DNA from: Leguminivora glycinivorella
Lineage: Eukaryota > Arthropoda > Insecta > Lepidoptera > Tortricidae
NCBI RefSeq assembly: GCF_023078275.1
Contig: NC_062983.1
Coordinates: 13,633,001-13,697,000, forward strand
Direction: 5' to 3'
Length of the DNA stretch: 64,000 bases
The notes below the pieces were generated by a model. The model saw only the letters and a program-made list of their open reading frames with translations. It did no database searches and was not told the origin of the DNA. Positions 21,555 to 33,510 of the stretch are shown here, one piece after another. A program made the position numbers and the translations under genes. How positions within the stretch are numbered: the first letter of the stretch is position 1; each line of letters opens with the position of its first letter.

Positions 21555-24500
21555 TCACTCGCCCGTGATGTACATATGGACAGGCTTGTCGGAGCGCAGA
21601 ATGGCGGCGACGCGAGCGGCGCCCGCGACGGCGGCGGCGCGCGCCGCGTCATATTTGCACATCAGGGTTGTCACAGACATGTTGAACTCGCTGCCGCCGT
21701 ATTTATTTTGGTTCGATTCCTACAACAAAATATAAATGGATGGTGAATGATGTCAATTTATAAGACAAAGATGTTGAAATAAAGATATGAAACACTAAAT
21801 TTATAAAACATAAAGAGAAATAAAATACTTAACGTGGCAAACTTACCAATTTTATGTACATATTTGTAGTCTTATAGCTTACCCCCTTATTCATAAAAAA
21901 GTTATTGAACTGATTAGTTAAAAAGTGTTTTGACCCTTTGTCACAAATGACAGATAATGGCAAACGATTATTAGCTAATTTTGGTTTATGAAGCGTTTGT
22001 GAATAACGACATTAGTCATGACTTTGTATACATTTTGGGTTTTGTTTATCAAGAATAAATATTTTGATTAAATTATTGAAAATCGTTGCCTGCCTCTCTA
22101 TCGCTTTTTCATAGTATCCAAGCGACAGTACGGTATATGTATCTATTTAAGTATTTAAGCGAAGTTGACGATAAGACCTCTGGTCTCATTTCACCAACTA
22201 AGGCTGCCAGTAGACTTAATAAGCTCTCGAATGAATCTAAGAGCTCAGTTATGTCTCTGAAGTAGAGTGTACATAATGTATCAGTGTGTTAACGGTGAAG
22301 ACCTCTTCACTAACAGGCAGATAATACCTTTTTATTAATTACATCAACAACCATAAGCCCACTTCGTGGTAGGTATTCAAACTATAAAAGAACTAGGTTT
22401 TTCTCGCGTTAAATTTGAAAATTGCGGAATGCTCCATACAAACTTACATTTTAGGAAAGTGGGGGGTTAGAAAGGTACAAAAATTAGCCTATGTCACTCT
22501 CCATCCCTTCAACTATCTACTTTAATAAATCACGTCAATTCGTCGGTCCGTTTTGCCGTGACGGACGGACAAACACACAGACACACACTTTCCCATTTAT
22601 AATAGGTATTAGTATGGATATAAGTACCTGCATAAGATTACACATCTCCGAGTAGAAATGCGGGTAGGTCGGCGGCTGGTAGAAGATGATGTGCCGAATG
22701 CCTTTTATCCTGAACCGTCGGAAGAAGTGGACTCTCTCAGAGTACAGTAGGAAGTGCGCTTCGGTATGGAAGAACATGTCGCGCGCGCGAGCTATTTTAC
22801 CATCCTATAACAAATACAATGTGATATTTAACTCCTGAAACTGATAGATGATTAGTCTGTACCGAAAAAGAAGAGTCATAGAACGAGTAGTGCCAAATAT
22901 TCCACGACTCTTCTCTTTTCTAACAGACTCCAATCTTTAAACCTCAAACTTAGGGGCATTTTCAGAATTTGGGTCCACCCAATTAGCGTAGGTTGTTAAC
23001 AAAAATTAACTCGCTGTCAGTTTTGTGACGACAATTAAGCATAAAATCTGTCTAAAAATGAGTTTATGTTATCAATTTTGAACACACGTTATTCAAATAT
23101 TCATTTAAGTACCTATGCCAGTTGCGAACTCATCAACGATAGCAACGGAATTGATAGCAGTCGCCGTGGCCGTATCGGCGATGAAGTATACATAATTATA
23201 TACGTAAAAAGCTAACTTACCTTAGAGTATTCGCAAATCTGCACGAATCCAATATCCTCCTTCTTGAAATAGTTTCGTATCCTCACGTAGTCGAAGTAGC
23301 TGGGCACATAGATGAGCGTGTGGCTCATGAGAGGGTCCCGCTGTTTCGGCAGGACTTCTTTCACGAAGTATTCGAACCGGGCGTCTACCGCTGCCAACGG
23401 GCTGCTAGCGTTGAATCTACAGCATGAATAAGGATTATAGTAACGAACCCTTTGAAAGCTAGGCTTAAAGTATGAGGCGCGTCATCTTAACTTGTCGAAA
23501 TGCATGAAGGATGATATTCGGCTGCAGACGCACGCGTCAGTTGACCTTTTCGGAGGTAAGGTAGTTAAACTACACATACCTATGTATAATAATAGAATGA
23601 AGTTCAATTTTATATGTGTAGTGTGATGATCTTTGGGAAGAAGACGTAGAACTGAAAGGAGACTGAGCTTAAATCTGGTTGGTGCCCGAGTCAGTTGAGT
23701 GATGTTTCCTGAGCGCCAAAAGGGTGGTGTTTTAGGGTTGGCATATGCACGCACCACCTCTGGGTGAAGTAGCAATATTATCATGCATAGGCTACGATGA
23801 CCGTTTACAATTAGGCCGTCTATATGCTAGTTTTTTTTTTTCATAAGGTACATAAAACAGACAGTAATCGAAATAACAAAAGAGATACGGGTTAGAAAAG
23901 CTTAAGAACTAGATTACAGTCCAAAATTATATGTACACAACATGACTATGAGTTATACTTAGTTTACCTCCGACGTAGTATTAACAAAACTATTTACATT
24001 TATGACAACTTGACTATGACTAGTCATAATCACCGACTGGGTACGAGTAAATACTGGCTATAATTAAATTTGTGATGATATTTACTTCACGAGTAATAAA
24101 ACATCAAGTTCAGCTCACGCCACGTCAGTTTCCGTGTAAATTGGACTAAAATAAATACAATCTATAAATAGTCTCCATAAATACCTATGGAAGATCTGCG
24201 GCACTTGCAATAAAACTTGCTGTATGGAGCCGACCTCGCACGGGTTCGCGACGACCGCCTTGCCGGCGTAGTTCTGGCATTTGTGGTTGAGAATGGACTT
24301 GATCTCAGGCAGGGCCACTGAGCTGAAGATCAACGTTTGCCTGGAAAAATAGTGGAAATCAAACACCACAGAGATGTACCGCCTACGTAGATCACACATA
24401 CTTAAGTTAAGCCTTTTCCGGGCATAGTACGTTTCATGGACCACATGCGTGTCAATGTCAACGCGATTTACACTCTGAACACTGCGATTCAGGGTACAAA

Positions 24501-27500
24501 TTAGATAACACTTTTCTAAAACGTGACTCGCCTTAAAATCGATCCCTAACGGCTCAGCCACGACATTGGTCTAAGCGCGACAGCGGTGAGCGGCAGCTAT
24601 ACATTGGAGCGAGACACAGCGATGGGACTTTTCATTCGCACGTATGGCTGCCGCTCACCGCTCTCGCGCCTAGACCAATGTCGTGGCTGGGCCGTAAAGC
24701 ATCACTATTCAGGAAGTACATTAGATTTTGTAGAGGAATCAACACTGCGACCTTCTGCATTGCCGTTTCAGTCACTAGAACATGTTTCTGCATGATAAAA
24801 TAAATATGTACCTAATTTGAACATCCTAGTTTCGTAGTTTCAAAAATATGTGTTCCAATTTCAACTATCGCGACAGTCGAATATCTCAGTACCAATTACC
24901 AAATATTCCTTTTGTTGACCGGATTTTACGTTTCAAATTTGTTCAAATTATTTCAGACCTATATTTAAAGTCGCTAAAGGAGAGCCTCAAGAGGCTCAAT
25001 ATTTATAATATTTCGCCAATCCTGATATATGAAATCCAAAAAGCGCTACGACTTTTTTAAATTTCCTTCTCTGCTCGTACCGTATGTAACGTGCTTAAAT
25101 GACACAGCTCTTTGATATGTCTATAAAAATACATGTCTACGTGAACTCGCGCCTGACGCGTATCAAATAAACATAAATCTTATAAACAAGATATTTTCGG
25201 TACAGTATGTATGTAATGCATAAATCAGGCAAGCACTTAATACCGACCGCTATTCAGTGCAGTATAAATAGATCCCGGTTACCATTGAGGTAGATTCGTT
25301 GTTCATTTCGATAAACGTATCTTTTATCAGAGCGCATTCAAAATGGATAGGACAGTTGTCGGTCAAAGGACCTATAGGATAGTAAATGTAAGTGCGTTTT
25401 CACATTATCCGTTTCGATATCGGATGTAGGACTGATATCTTATCCATTGAAGGTGCCATCTTTGACATCATTCCTACATCCGATACCGGATCGGATGATG
25501 TGAAACACTCTAAGGTTAGACCATCAATCATTTCGCCACGTTTTAGTCACGTCTACGACGACTAAAAAACTAGAATCGGAATTCAGTGTAAGCAGAGTTA
25601 TAAATAATAACAATTTACTAAGGACACTATGATTTACATAAAACCACAACTAAATGCAATTGAGCAATTGAGTATCAAAAACGATCGAGTCGCAAACTTC
25701 CTTATAATAAGATGTAGATACGTATTAGGATAACTTCGACGACTGGTTCATTTTGAAAAACATCAGGACCAGTATGAGTAAGTATACTTAACACTGAATT
25801 GGGTAATTTGTGTCAAAACTAACTTGTGATAGTTAGACCACCCATATACCCCTAGATACCCCTACCCCTAGATATAACATTAGAGAAACCAGTACCAGTT
25901 TCCGTGTGGTGACGGGTTAAGAATTTCTCCACCCCCTTTCTTCCCGTGGGTGTCGTAGAAGGCGACTGTGGGATATGGGTTAAGCTGTGGAGTAGGCGAG
26001 AGGCTGGCAACCTGTCACTGCAATGTCACAGTTTCGTTTTTCTGTCAACCCCTTATTTGCCAAGAGTGGCACTGAAGCTTGAGTGGTTTCATGTGCTCTG
26101 CCTACCCCTTCGTGGGATGCAGGCGTGATTGTATGTATGTAGTACCACGTATCGTTTGCGGCTATAAATGGAGGTGTCCAGGCAGTGCAGATGGTCCCAG
26201 TTCTGAATTAGGAAAACATTTGTCAGTCCATGATCAGGACTTCTATGGAGGCTAGAAAGAGTCGACATAGCTATGTAGAGAATTACCTGTAATATTTTGA
26301 CCAGCCATTGATAGCCCATGATTTGACTTTCGGGAAATCAGTATCCAGAGTTTTTTGGGATGTAAATGGATGTGGTCCAGGCAAGGCAATAGATGGTCCC
26401 AGTTCTGCATTAGGAAGACATCAGTCTGGTCTATGATCAGGACTTCTATAGAGACTAGAAAGAGTTAGCTTAGCTGTATAAAAAATTACCTGTAATATTT
26501 TGACCATCCATTGATAGCCCAAGATCGTACTCTAGAAAAATCAGTGTCACGCGTCTTCTGTGGCTGCAAATGGAAGTGGTCCAGACAGTGCAATAGATGG
26601 TCCCAGTTTTGCATAAGGAAGACATCCGTCTGGTCCATGATCAGGACTTCTATGGAGGCTAAGAAGTCGTAGTCGCGATCCTCTTCGCCCTCCGCGCCGA
26701 CAATCATGCGCAGGCCGAGGGGCGAAGCCACTATGATGTCTGATGAGTAGAAATCTGTGTACAACTGTGATAAGAAGCAATAAAACAATATTAGGAGAAG
26801 ATAAAACCATTTAAGTGCTAGTGGACAGCCGTAACCTGCTGCTGTTGTTTCATCGTTAGTATCATCTCATAAGATAAAAATGTATTTCTTGTTTTTTTGA
26901 GAGGTGTTGAATGTTTGGTATATTTTATATCTTTAATCTGGTATATTTTGATCGACAATTATAATAACAAATCATTATATCCATAACACTTGTGAATACA
27001 CAGTCTAGGTCCTAACAATAACAAGGTTCTAAATATGATCGTAAATTAAAGTGAGCCACCTGTTATCATGGCATAGACATTAGACAGCCAACATCATCAC
27101 TTTATAACAATATAAAATAAACAATGCCATAGAAAATTAAGGAAACAAAGAGTTCACTCCACACGTAGGTAAAAACATATAACTTTAGAATAGTCTAGTT
27201 TCCTATACTTAAAATAAAACATTTAGAGCACACGAAATAAAGCACCACGTAATTAGTACCTCTAGAAAAATATGCACAGTAGTTATTTTTAAACATAATT
27301 TCTATTTAATTAGTAAAGAAGAAAGATATAATGTAAATGAATTGACCATGACGTCACTCCTCAGTATTTCATAGTATTCCATATTAGCAAATCTTTTTGA
27401 CAGTTCATAAAAAGAAGCTGATTTGGTGATTTGACTAGTAGGAAACTAGCCTATTATAAGTAGAGCACCTGTCTGGCCGTGGGTAATGGCACTAATGGCC

Positions 27501-29653
27501 TTACTTTTGAAGCAGAGCTATGCTTGAATCCAGATACGGGCATTTATTTGGGTGACAAGCACAAATTGTCAGTTGGTCAGGTATGTTTGTACTTGTATAT
27601 CATTATCTGAGAACCTTCAACACATGCCTCCCAAAAATTACTGTGAGACTTAACCTGTATATTTAGGCATGTCTCTGTATTAAAAAAGTTTTACCATACC
27701 TTCCAAATATTAATAATCATTAATTAAAAAAAATTACGTATGGAGTGACTCTTATTTCTCTAAGACATTACAAATATCTATTTGGCTAATACACACCTTC
27801 AATGTTTTCTTAGTTAGAGTCATAGCTAATCTAAAAGTGTCATCAGTGTTTCCACTGAACATGAGTTCATAGTCCTCCGGTTTAGGGTTCTTCTGTGGCA
27901 TGGCAAGCTCACCCCCGGTGAACTCCTCCTCGAACCGGTTCTTGTTGACCACCTGACCTGCTTCCTTAGGCACTAGGATGTCCATTAAAGTTTTGACTAC
28001 TTTGTATGCTGCACTTTTGAATGGAACCAGTATCAGTACCTAGAAAATAGAATATGCGTGTGGTATAAATAAAAATAAAAAACACACATATTGATAATTC
28101 ATTCAATAATTCTTAATAAAAAGTAGTGGTTGGATGTGGTAGCATCAAAAAAATTAAGACATCAAATCATTAGTCAGAAGACAGTATGGTTTCCAGTATT
28201 TATAAAAAGGATGTTAAGTAATATATTATAAAACAAAAATCTTATACCTTTGGTCTTACTAAGCCTTGATCTCTATATTCCTCAGAAGGGTCAGTCTTCT
28301 TACTAAGCTTGGCATTATGGTGAAGGATTTTAGTCCGGGTCTTCAACATATGGTTAACCACATGCAAACAGTATGTAAAGCGAATCTCTTCAGCATTAGT
28401 AAATGTCCTCTCTGGGTAGTAAAGATCTTGATAGTTGTTCATTATACCGAATAGTTCCCGTTGCAGAGGAGTGAACACCTCAGTCAGCTCCAAATCATTC
28501 TTTATCAAATTAGTTTTATTTGCAGACACAATATTGCCATGTATTTGTGATTTAATGAACATTTGTTGAAAATCTGTGTTTGCTATCTGTGGAACAGTGC
28601 CCGTGGGAGCTGAAGGTTTTTCTTCTAGTAAGGATATTTTAGGTTTCACTTTGGCTTTTAATTTGACAGGTTTAGGGATTTTTACAGATATGTTACCAAG
28701 AATAGGCCATGTTTTTTCAACTTGGTCCAAATTCTCTGCAGATGGATTTGAGAGAGTAACTAACAGATCTTCCCCAAGTTCATATTGTAGATGCTTGGTA
28801 AACGGGTCATTGGAGGAGTCTTGTTCCTCATTTTCAGTTTTTTGTGAAGTTTTTATCTGGAATTAAAAAGTTTATAAATTAATAAAATTATACATCCCGG
28901 TCCCGGGTTCGAATCCCGGTAAGGGCATTTATTTGTGTGATGAGCACAGATATTTGTTCCTGAGTCATGGATGTTTTCTACGTATATGTATTTATATATT
29001 ATATATATCTTTGTCTGAGTACCCACAACACAAGCCTTCTTGAGCTTACCGTGGGCCTCAGTCAATCTGTGTAAAAAAAATGTCCTATAATATTTTATTA
29101 TACATATAAGACAATGATAATGACAAAGAGAATTTATTTAGTGTTTTAATAAACTTAAATTGCTTACTTTTGTCTCCAAGTCACTGTCCTGCTCATCTTC
29201 ATCCTGCATGTCTTCAAACTCCTGTTCACTTTCATCTCTGCCAATATTTTCATCTCCATTCTCACTTGCCATGTCTTCCTGTTCACTGACAACGTCTCCC
29301 TGTTCACCGGCCATGTCCTCATCACCACTCTGCTCCGGCTCCTGTTCACTATCACTTTCATCACTATCTATTACAACTTTTTGTTTCTTAGGCTGACTGA
29401 AACAAGAAACTAGCATTCCATACGGATCTTCTTCTTCTTCACTCTCCGAGTATGCTGCCTGCTGCTGCTTCAGCTTCCGTTCCAGTTGCTCCTTCTTCAA
29501 ATTCTCTTCTTCAACCTTTTGCTTATTTTTGTATCGGTTAAATAAGGCCTTTTTGTTAACAACCTCGATTTTCTTCTCTTTCTTTTTTTTGAAATGTTCT
29601 GTGTGTTGTTTTTTATTGCTTTTATGAAACTTACCTCCTCTACCACGGCCCAT
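21555..29653 (-). CDS. UTP25: U3 snoRNA-associated protein UTP25 (DIEXF/Def)
   Basis: Eight exons (minus): 29653-29168, 28856-28248, 28039-27797, 26764-26490, 24340-24185, 23416-23221, 22804-22628, 21719-21555. All junctions have GT/AG sites and matching phases, giving 767 aa, the usual family length. UTP25 is a nucleolar SSU-processome factor needed for early 18S pre-rRNA cleavage; vertebrate Def also promotes p53 turnover. Seen: a Lys-rich start MGRGRGGKFHK; a Glu/Asp-rich acidic tract (residues 73-160); PLQRELFGIMNNYQDLYYPE; RPKVLILVPF across exons 2/3 (helicase motif Ia-like); SSDIIVASPLGLR; LIMDQTDVFLMQNW where a DEAD box would be (degenerate, as in the family, so not expected to be an active helicase); SHTLIYVPSYFDYVRIRNYF; and ERVHFFRRFRIKGIRHIIFY. 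It shares a 448-bp head-to-head promoter with ATG4. Decayed copies of exons 4 and 8 follow their true exons. Confidence 0.93.
21889..22012. repeat. Worn copy of MITE family E
   Basis: Begins ACCCCCTTATTCATAAA and ends with GTTTGTGAATAACGAC. The middle has diverged. Compare the good copies at 44326, 58724 and 60626. Lies in UTP25 intron 7. Confidence 0.5.
22466..22618 (-). repeat. Dispersed repeat family B (copy 2)
   Basis: Reverse-strand copy sharing CCATTTATAATA, GACGGACAAAC and GTGACATAGGCTA words with the 3.4-kb and 42.5-kb copies. Its edge lies 9 bases from the exon 7 splice donor of UTP25 (22627). Confidence 0.6.
24551..24693. repeat. MITE with GGCYCAGCCACGACATTGG ends
   Basis: 143 bp. 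About 50-bp arms (GGCTCAGCCACGACATTGGT and mirror, continuing through GAGCGGCAGC) around a 40-bp loop. In UTP25 intron 4. Confidence 0.85.
25391..25509. repeat. Hairpin MITE, family A (copy 3)
   Basis: AGTGCGTTTTCACATTATCC on the left and the mirror of GGATCGGATGATGTGAAACA on the right, with GATATCGGATGTAGGA and TCCTACATCCGATACC inside. In UTP25 intron 4. Confidence 0.75.
26143..26272 (-). pseudogene. Decayed UTP25 exon 4 copy C
   Basis: Parallel to the 3' half of exon 4, with CCAGTTCTGAATTAGGAAAA and CCATGATCAGGACTTCTATG shared (plus-strand text). The part matching the last ~50 bases of the exon is missing. Frame broken; lies in intron 4. Confidence 0.75.
26287..26465 (-). pseudogene. Decayed UTP25 exon 4 copy B
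   Basis: Head-to-tail copy of the 3' part of exon 4. It still reads SIEVLIIDQTDVFLMQNWDH before a small deletion breaks the frame, and it keeps the splice donor (CAG|GTAATT at 26287/26286). Lies 25 bp beyond the true exon in intron 4. Confidence 0.85.
27488..27620 (+). repeat. Worn tRNA-headed/RTE-tailed retroposon (family F)
   Basis: Contains AGAGCACCTGTCTGG, then GAATCCAGATACGGGCATTT and GTGACAAGCACAAATTGT, parallel to the better copy at 28895-29095. In UTP25 intron 3. Confidence 0.55.
28895..29095 (+). repeat. Family F retroposon (tRNA box B head, LINE-type tail)
   Basis: Starts with CCCGGGTTCGAATCCCGG, which contains an intact Pol III box B (GGTTCGAATCC). It continues GGGCATTTATTTGTGTGATG, GTCTGAGTACCCACAACACA and CAGTCAATCTGTGT, and ends GTCCTATAATATTTTA. 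In UTP25 intron 1. Fragments of the same tail lie at 50092, 51466 and 59548. Confidence 0.75.
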
Positions 29654-30101
29654 TTTAAACTTAACACTTAGATGAGATGGAGTAATTAAAATTCAAAGAA
29701 AAAGCGATGTTTCTTGAGTTTTTGTACACATGACAAATTGGGAAAACGAAAACGTGCGTTTGACAACTTTGACATTTGACGTTTCATCAGTGTTGACAAC
29801 TTTGTAGTATTAACAAATCGATTTTTGGTGCTTGCACACTAATTTTATTGAGTCGTTTTATCTTTACCTGGAACAGTATTTTCACGTTAGTACTCCACTG
29901 TCATATCGTAGTGTCAAAAATGTCAAAATGACATGTAGCTAAAGGAAAGAAAGACTTCGTTTTGCTTGTACGTAAAATAGGAGTAGCAGTTTTGAAAGAT
30001 CAATCACAAAGCAACGAAATGCTTCCTGGTCGCAGGTCGGGAAATTGGCTTCAAGGAATGCATTGCCGTCGGCATGTTATTGAAATTTGAACTCAAACAA
30101 A
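29654..30101. promoter_or_regulatory. Head-to-head promoter region UTP25/ATG4
   Basis: 448 bp between the two start codons, transcribed outward on both sides. No TATA box in a convincing position. It holds repeated TTTGACA/TGTCAAA words (about 29759-29780 and 29912-29930), a possible shared regulatory motif. Confidence 0.45.
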
Positions 30102-31510
30102 ATGAACCGTTCTAATAACATCGCCCAAAGCTCCCAACTACACTTGACTTCAGATAATGGTGTTCCCAACAGCACTCCAATGAGAGTCGCCACCAGAGCT
30201 ACACCCTCTCATCAAAATGGACGCGAAACTGACGACTTGCAAGATCTCAAAGGGAAAGTCGAATCCAGATTGCTGTCTATGTGGAACAACGTAAAGTTTG
30301 GTTGGACTGTGAAATTGAAGACAAGTTTTTCAAAGGAATCACCAGTATGGCTTTTGGGGCGGTGCTATCATCGGAAGTTAAGCCCAACCGGTTCTTTGGA
30401 ATCCTCGACTGAAATTGGTATGGAGGCCACAGCACTTCAACCCATGGAACAAATATATGGTGAAGGAATTGAAGGGTTCAAGTCTGATTTTGTTAGTAAA
30501 ATATGGATGACCTACCGAAGAGAGTTTCCTACTATGTCAGGCTCCTCATTCACCACAGACTGTGGATGGGGCTGCATGTTAAGGAGTGGACAAATGCTTC
30601 TAGCGCAAGCACTGGTATGCCATTTCCTTGGAAGAACTTGGCGATGGACTCCAGAAAAGCCTTTTCAAAATGCAAGAGAATTTCAAGAAGACTGCCTTCA
30701 TCGAATGATAATAAAGTGGTTTGGAGATAAGTCATCTGTAAACAGCCCTCTCTCCATTCACCAGATGGTAAAGTTAGGGGAAAACTTGGGCAAGAAACCT
30801 GGAGACTGGTATGGTCCAGCTTCTGTTGCCCATTGCTTGCAGGCAGTGCTCACTGCTGCTTCTAAAGAAAACTATGAATTTGATTCCTTAGAAGTTTATG
30901 TTGCTCAAGACTCTACTGTGTATATCAAAGATATACAAGACTTATGTAAGCTGCCCAGCGGCAGCTGAAGTCCCTGATACTGCTGGTGCCTGTCAAGCTA
31001 GGCACGGACAAGTTGAATCCTATTTATGGGCCCTGCCTCACTTCTCTCTTGACCCTGGACTTTTGTATTGGAATTATTGGGGGCCGGCCTAAACACTCAC
31101 TTTACTTTGTTGGTTATCAAGATGATCGATTAATACATTTAGATCCACATTACTGTCAAGAGATGGTTGATGTTTGGCAGCCCAACTTTGCTCTGCAGTC
31201 CTTCCACTGCCATTCTCCGAGAAAGATGCCTATTAGTAAAATGGATCCCTCATGCTGTATTGGATTTTACCTTGCTACTGAGCATGACTTTGAGACGTAC
31301 ATAAACATAATCAAGCCTTTTCTCACCCCTCAAGGAGTCTCATCCAACAATGAATACCCAATATTTTCAATACACCATGGGTCCCGCAGTTCAGTCATGA
31401 ACCCCCCAAATATAAGATACTCAATCTATGAATCAGAGCAGAACTGGGTGACTCCCAGCATCAATGACAGTGATACAGACATCGAGTCAGAGGAATTTGT
31501 TTTAGTTTAA
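30102..31510 (+). CDS. ATG4: ATG4 cysteine protease (ATG4C/D-like), frame broken once
   Basis: ATG4 trims ATG8/LC3 precursors and removes lipid from ATG8 on autophagic membranes. Start ATG at 30102. One uninterrupted genomic stretch without introns encodes about 469 aa if the single break is ignored. Seen: the catalytic Cys in TDCGWGCMLRSGQM (Cys about residue 158), a GKKPGDWYGPASVAHCLQAV region, and GGRPKHSLYFVGYQDDRLIH followed by LDPHYCQ with the catalytic Asp-x-His. The C-terminal EEFVLV behind Asp/Glu residues fits an ATG8-binding LIR motif as in vertebrate ATG4B. Frame 1 stops at TGA 30966-30968; the protein continues at once in another frame (SLILLVPVKLGTDKLNP). The break is explained by one missing G in AGCTG(G)AAG. 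Either an assembly error or a true loss-of-function indel. AATAAA follows at about 31535. Confidence 0.88.
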
Positions 31511-32124
31511 TATAATTATACCTATTAGTTATAATAAATATGATTGCAATTATTGTGTATATCAGTTATGTTAAAGTAGATCATTTTATTGGGTACTACA
31601 TTATCTGTTAGTTTTTTTAAGTTAATTTATTGATGTTTTTGTGTTTATTTTATATATATAGATCTCTGTGTGCTGTAATATATGTTCATGCTCACATGAG
31701 TGTACAAAACATGACTATTGATTAGTGATACACAAGGTCAACACATATGTGCTTATCATAGGAACACTGCTAAATAACATAACATAATGTACTTAAAACT
31801 TTCTTATCAAATATTATTATTCATTTTCCACTAAGACTTTCATGCATTTCAAGGACCAGTTACCTGCTAGTTATTAATACTCCTAAAAAGTATAAGGTTT
31901 AATACAAATCAATTTGAAATTTTGATGAGTATAAAATCTTGTAATAGAGGCTGTTATGCAATATAGTAAAACTGGTAATGTTAAATGTATAACCATTTTG
32001 TCAGACTGGATAGTGTGAAACAATATCCAAATCTAATACAAAATATACAGTAAAGAGCAATGTTTCTTCCTATTTATCATACTTAAACTAAAAATGTGAC
32101 TAGTTTGTTCAGCTGGACTGCCAG

Positions 32125-32307
32125 TGAGGGTATTCTAAATCGTTTTTTTTTTCGCCAGGCAGTGATACTTAGGTACCAAGTCTTTCTGGCACCAAACTTC
32201 AAAATCAACCAATTCTTTCTCATTTCAAACTTTAAAGTTTGGTGTCAGAAAGACCTGGCGCCGCAGTATTGCCGCCTGGCGATAAAAAACGATTAAGAAT
32301 ACTCTCA
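32125..32307. repeat. Hairpin MITE with GAGGGTATTCTAAATCG ends
   Basis: 183 bp. Left GAGGGTATTCTAAATCG, TCGCCAGGCAG, CTTTCTGGCACCAAACTT; right mirror AAAGTTTGGTGTCAGAAAG, GCCTGGCGA, CGATTAAGAATACTCTC. Arms of about 80 bp with small differences. Confidence 0.8.
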
Positions 32308-32588
32308 TTGTAAAGTGGATATCATGATTTATCATTACCAACTCAATAGCTATAAATCCAATACCAAACATGTAATATTATGACAACAAAACAAATATAA
32401 CAGTTGCGAAGATGTTTATTGTTTTAATACAAATTAAACTGTTGCCTATACATTTGTGGCCACACACATTAGAAAAATACATTCCACCTATTTATAATTT
32501 ACCTATAAGTAGATCTTGACCTAGGTATATACCCTCACATGTTCATCAGTAAGGCGATATAATTAACAAAAAAAATATTGTTACAAAC

Positions 32589-33024
32589 TAGAGATGGGCC
32601 GAATATTCGCTAAATATTCGGTATTCGGCAAGTTTTTCAATGTTCGTATTCGCCCGAATAGTTCGGTTACATTGCCGAATATTTACCGAATAAACAAAGT
32701 AAACAAATAGCGTAAGTTGTTTCGTAATTCATCGGATAATGACATCCTATTTCAGCATCCTAAGGAACTACCAAAGGGAGTTAAAATGCGTTAAAATATA
32801 AAATACAATCATTTTGTAAAAAAGTAAAAATAAATGGTTGGTAATGGGTATCTTACTAAGGCTCTTAATGTTCCTATAATTTAGTGCATAAGAAAATTTT
32901 GTTAGCCAGGATTTAAAATATGGCTCAACCGAATATTCGGCCGAATGTTCGGTTCGGTAACAGCTGAACCGAATGTTCGGCCGAATATTCGTATTCGGCA
33001 AAGTCCGTATTCGGCCCATCTCTA
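32589..33024. mobile_element. hAT-like non-autonomous element with CGAATATTCGG words
   Basis: 436 bp with inverted ends TAGAGATGGGCCGAATA and the mirror, flanked by an exact 8-bp target duplication TTACAAAC. The subterminal zones are built of the palindromic word CGAATATTCGG and variants (CCGAATGTTCGG). It has no ORF. Confidence 0.88.
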
Positions 33025-33381
33025 TTACAAACAGTAAAGGCTCCATACCACGCTTTTATGAAACATTTGTATTGAGAACAACAGAACACCATAGGTTCAA
33101 TTTAGTGGTGTGCCATTCCCGGAAAAATCCCCCAAATAGGGATTATTCTCTATGAAGGTGAATTTCCCTTCATTGGAAATATTCTTCTCAGGCAAGTATG
33201 GTATGACTAGTAGTCGGCACACACATCCGTGTAAACATCGTGCAAAGGTCAAATCTTCCACATCCCAATTTACAATGCCCGGTAGATTTTAGCTTGACTA
33301 TTTTGATTATTGAACATAACTTATTTCGTAGTTCAAAGGTGTTTTAAGAGTTTAGAATGTAAATAATGTATTTCTGAACAG

Positions 33382-33510
33382 CCGACCTCACCGAAGTGAC
33401 AATCGTTCATGCTCCGCAATGTATCGTATCGCTCGACCGTATTGGTGCGATAAAGCGAGTTGCGTAAGATTCGCCGCGGAGCGAGATCGACTGTCACTTC
33501 GGTTAGGCCG
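33382..33510. repeat. Hairpin MITE with CCTCACCGAAGTGACA ends
   Basis: 129 bp. Left arm GACCTCACCGAAGTGACA, right arm the mirror of TGTCACTTCGGTTAGGCC, with further partial pairing inside. Confidence 0.65.
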
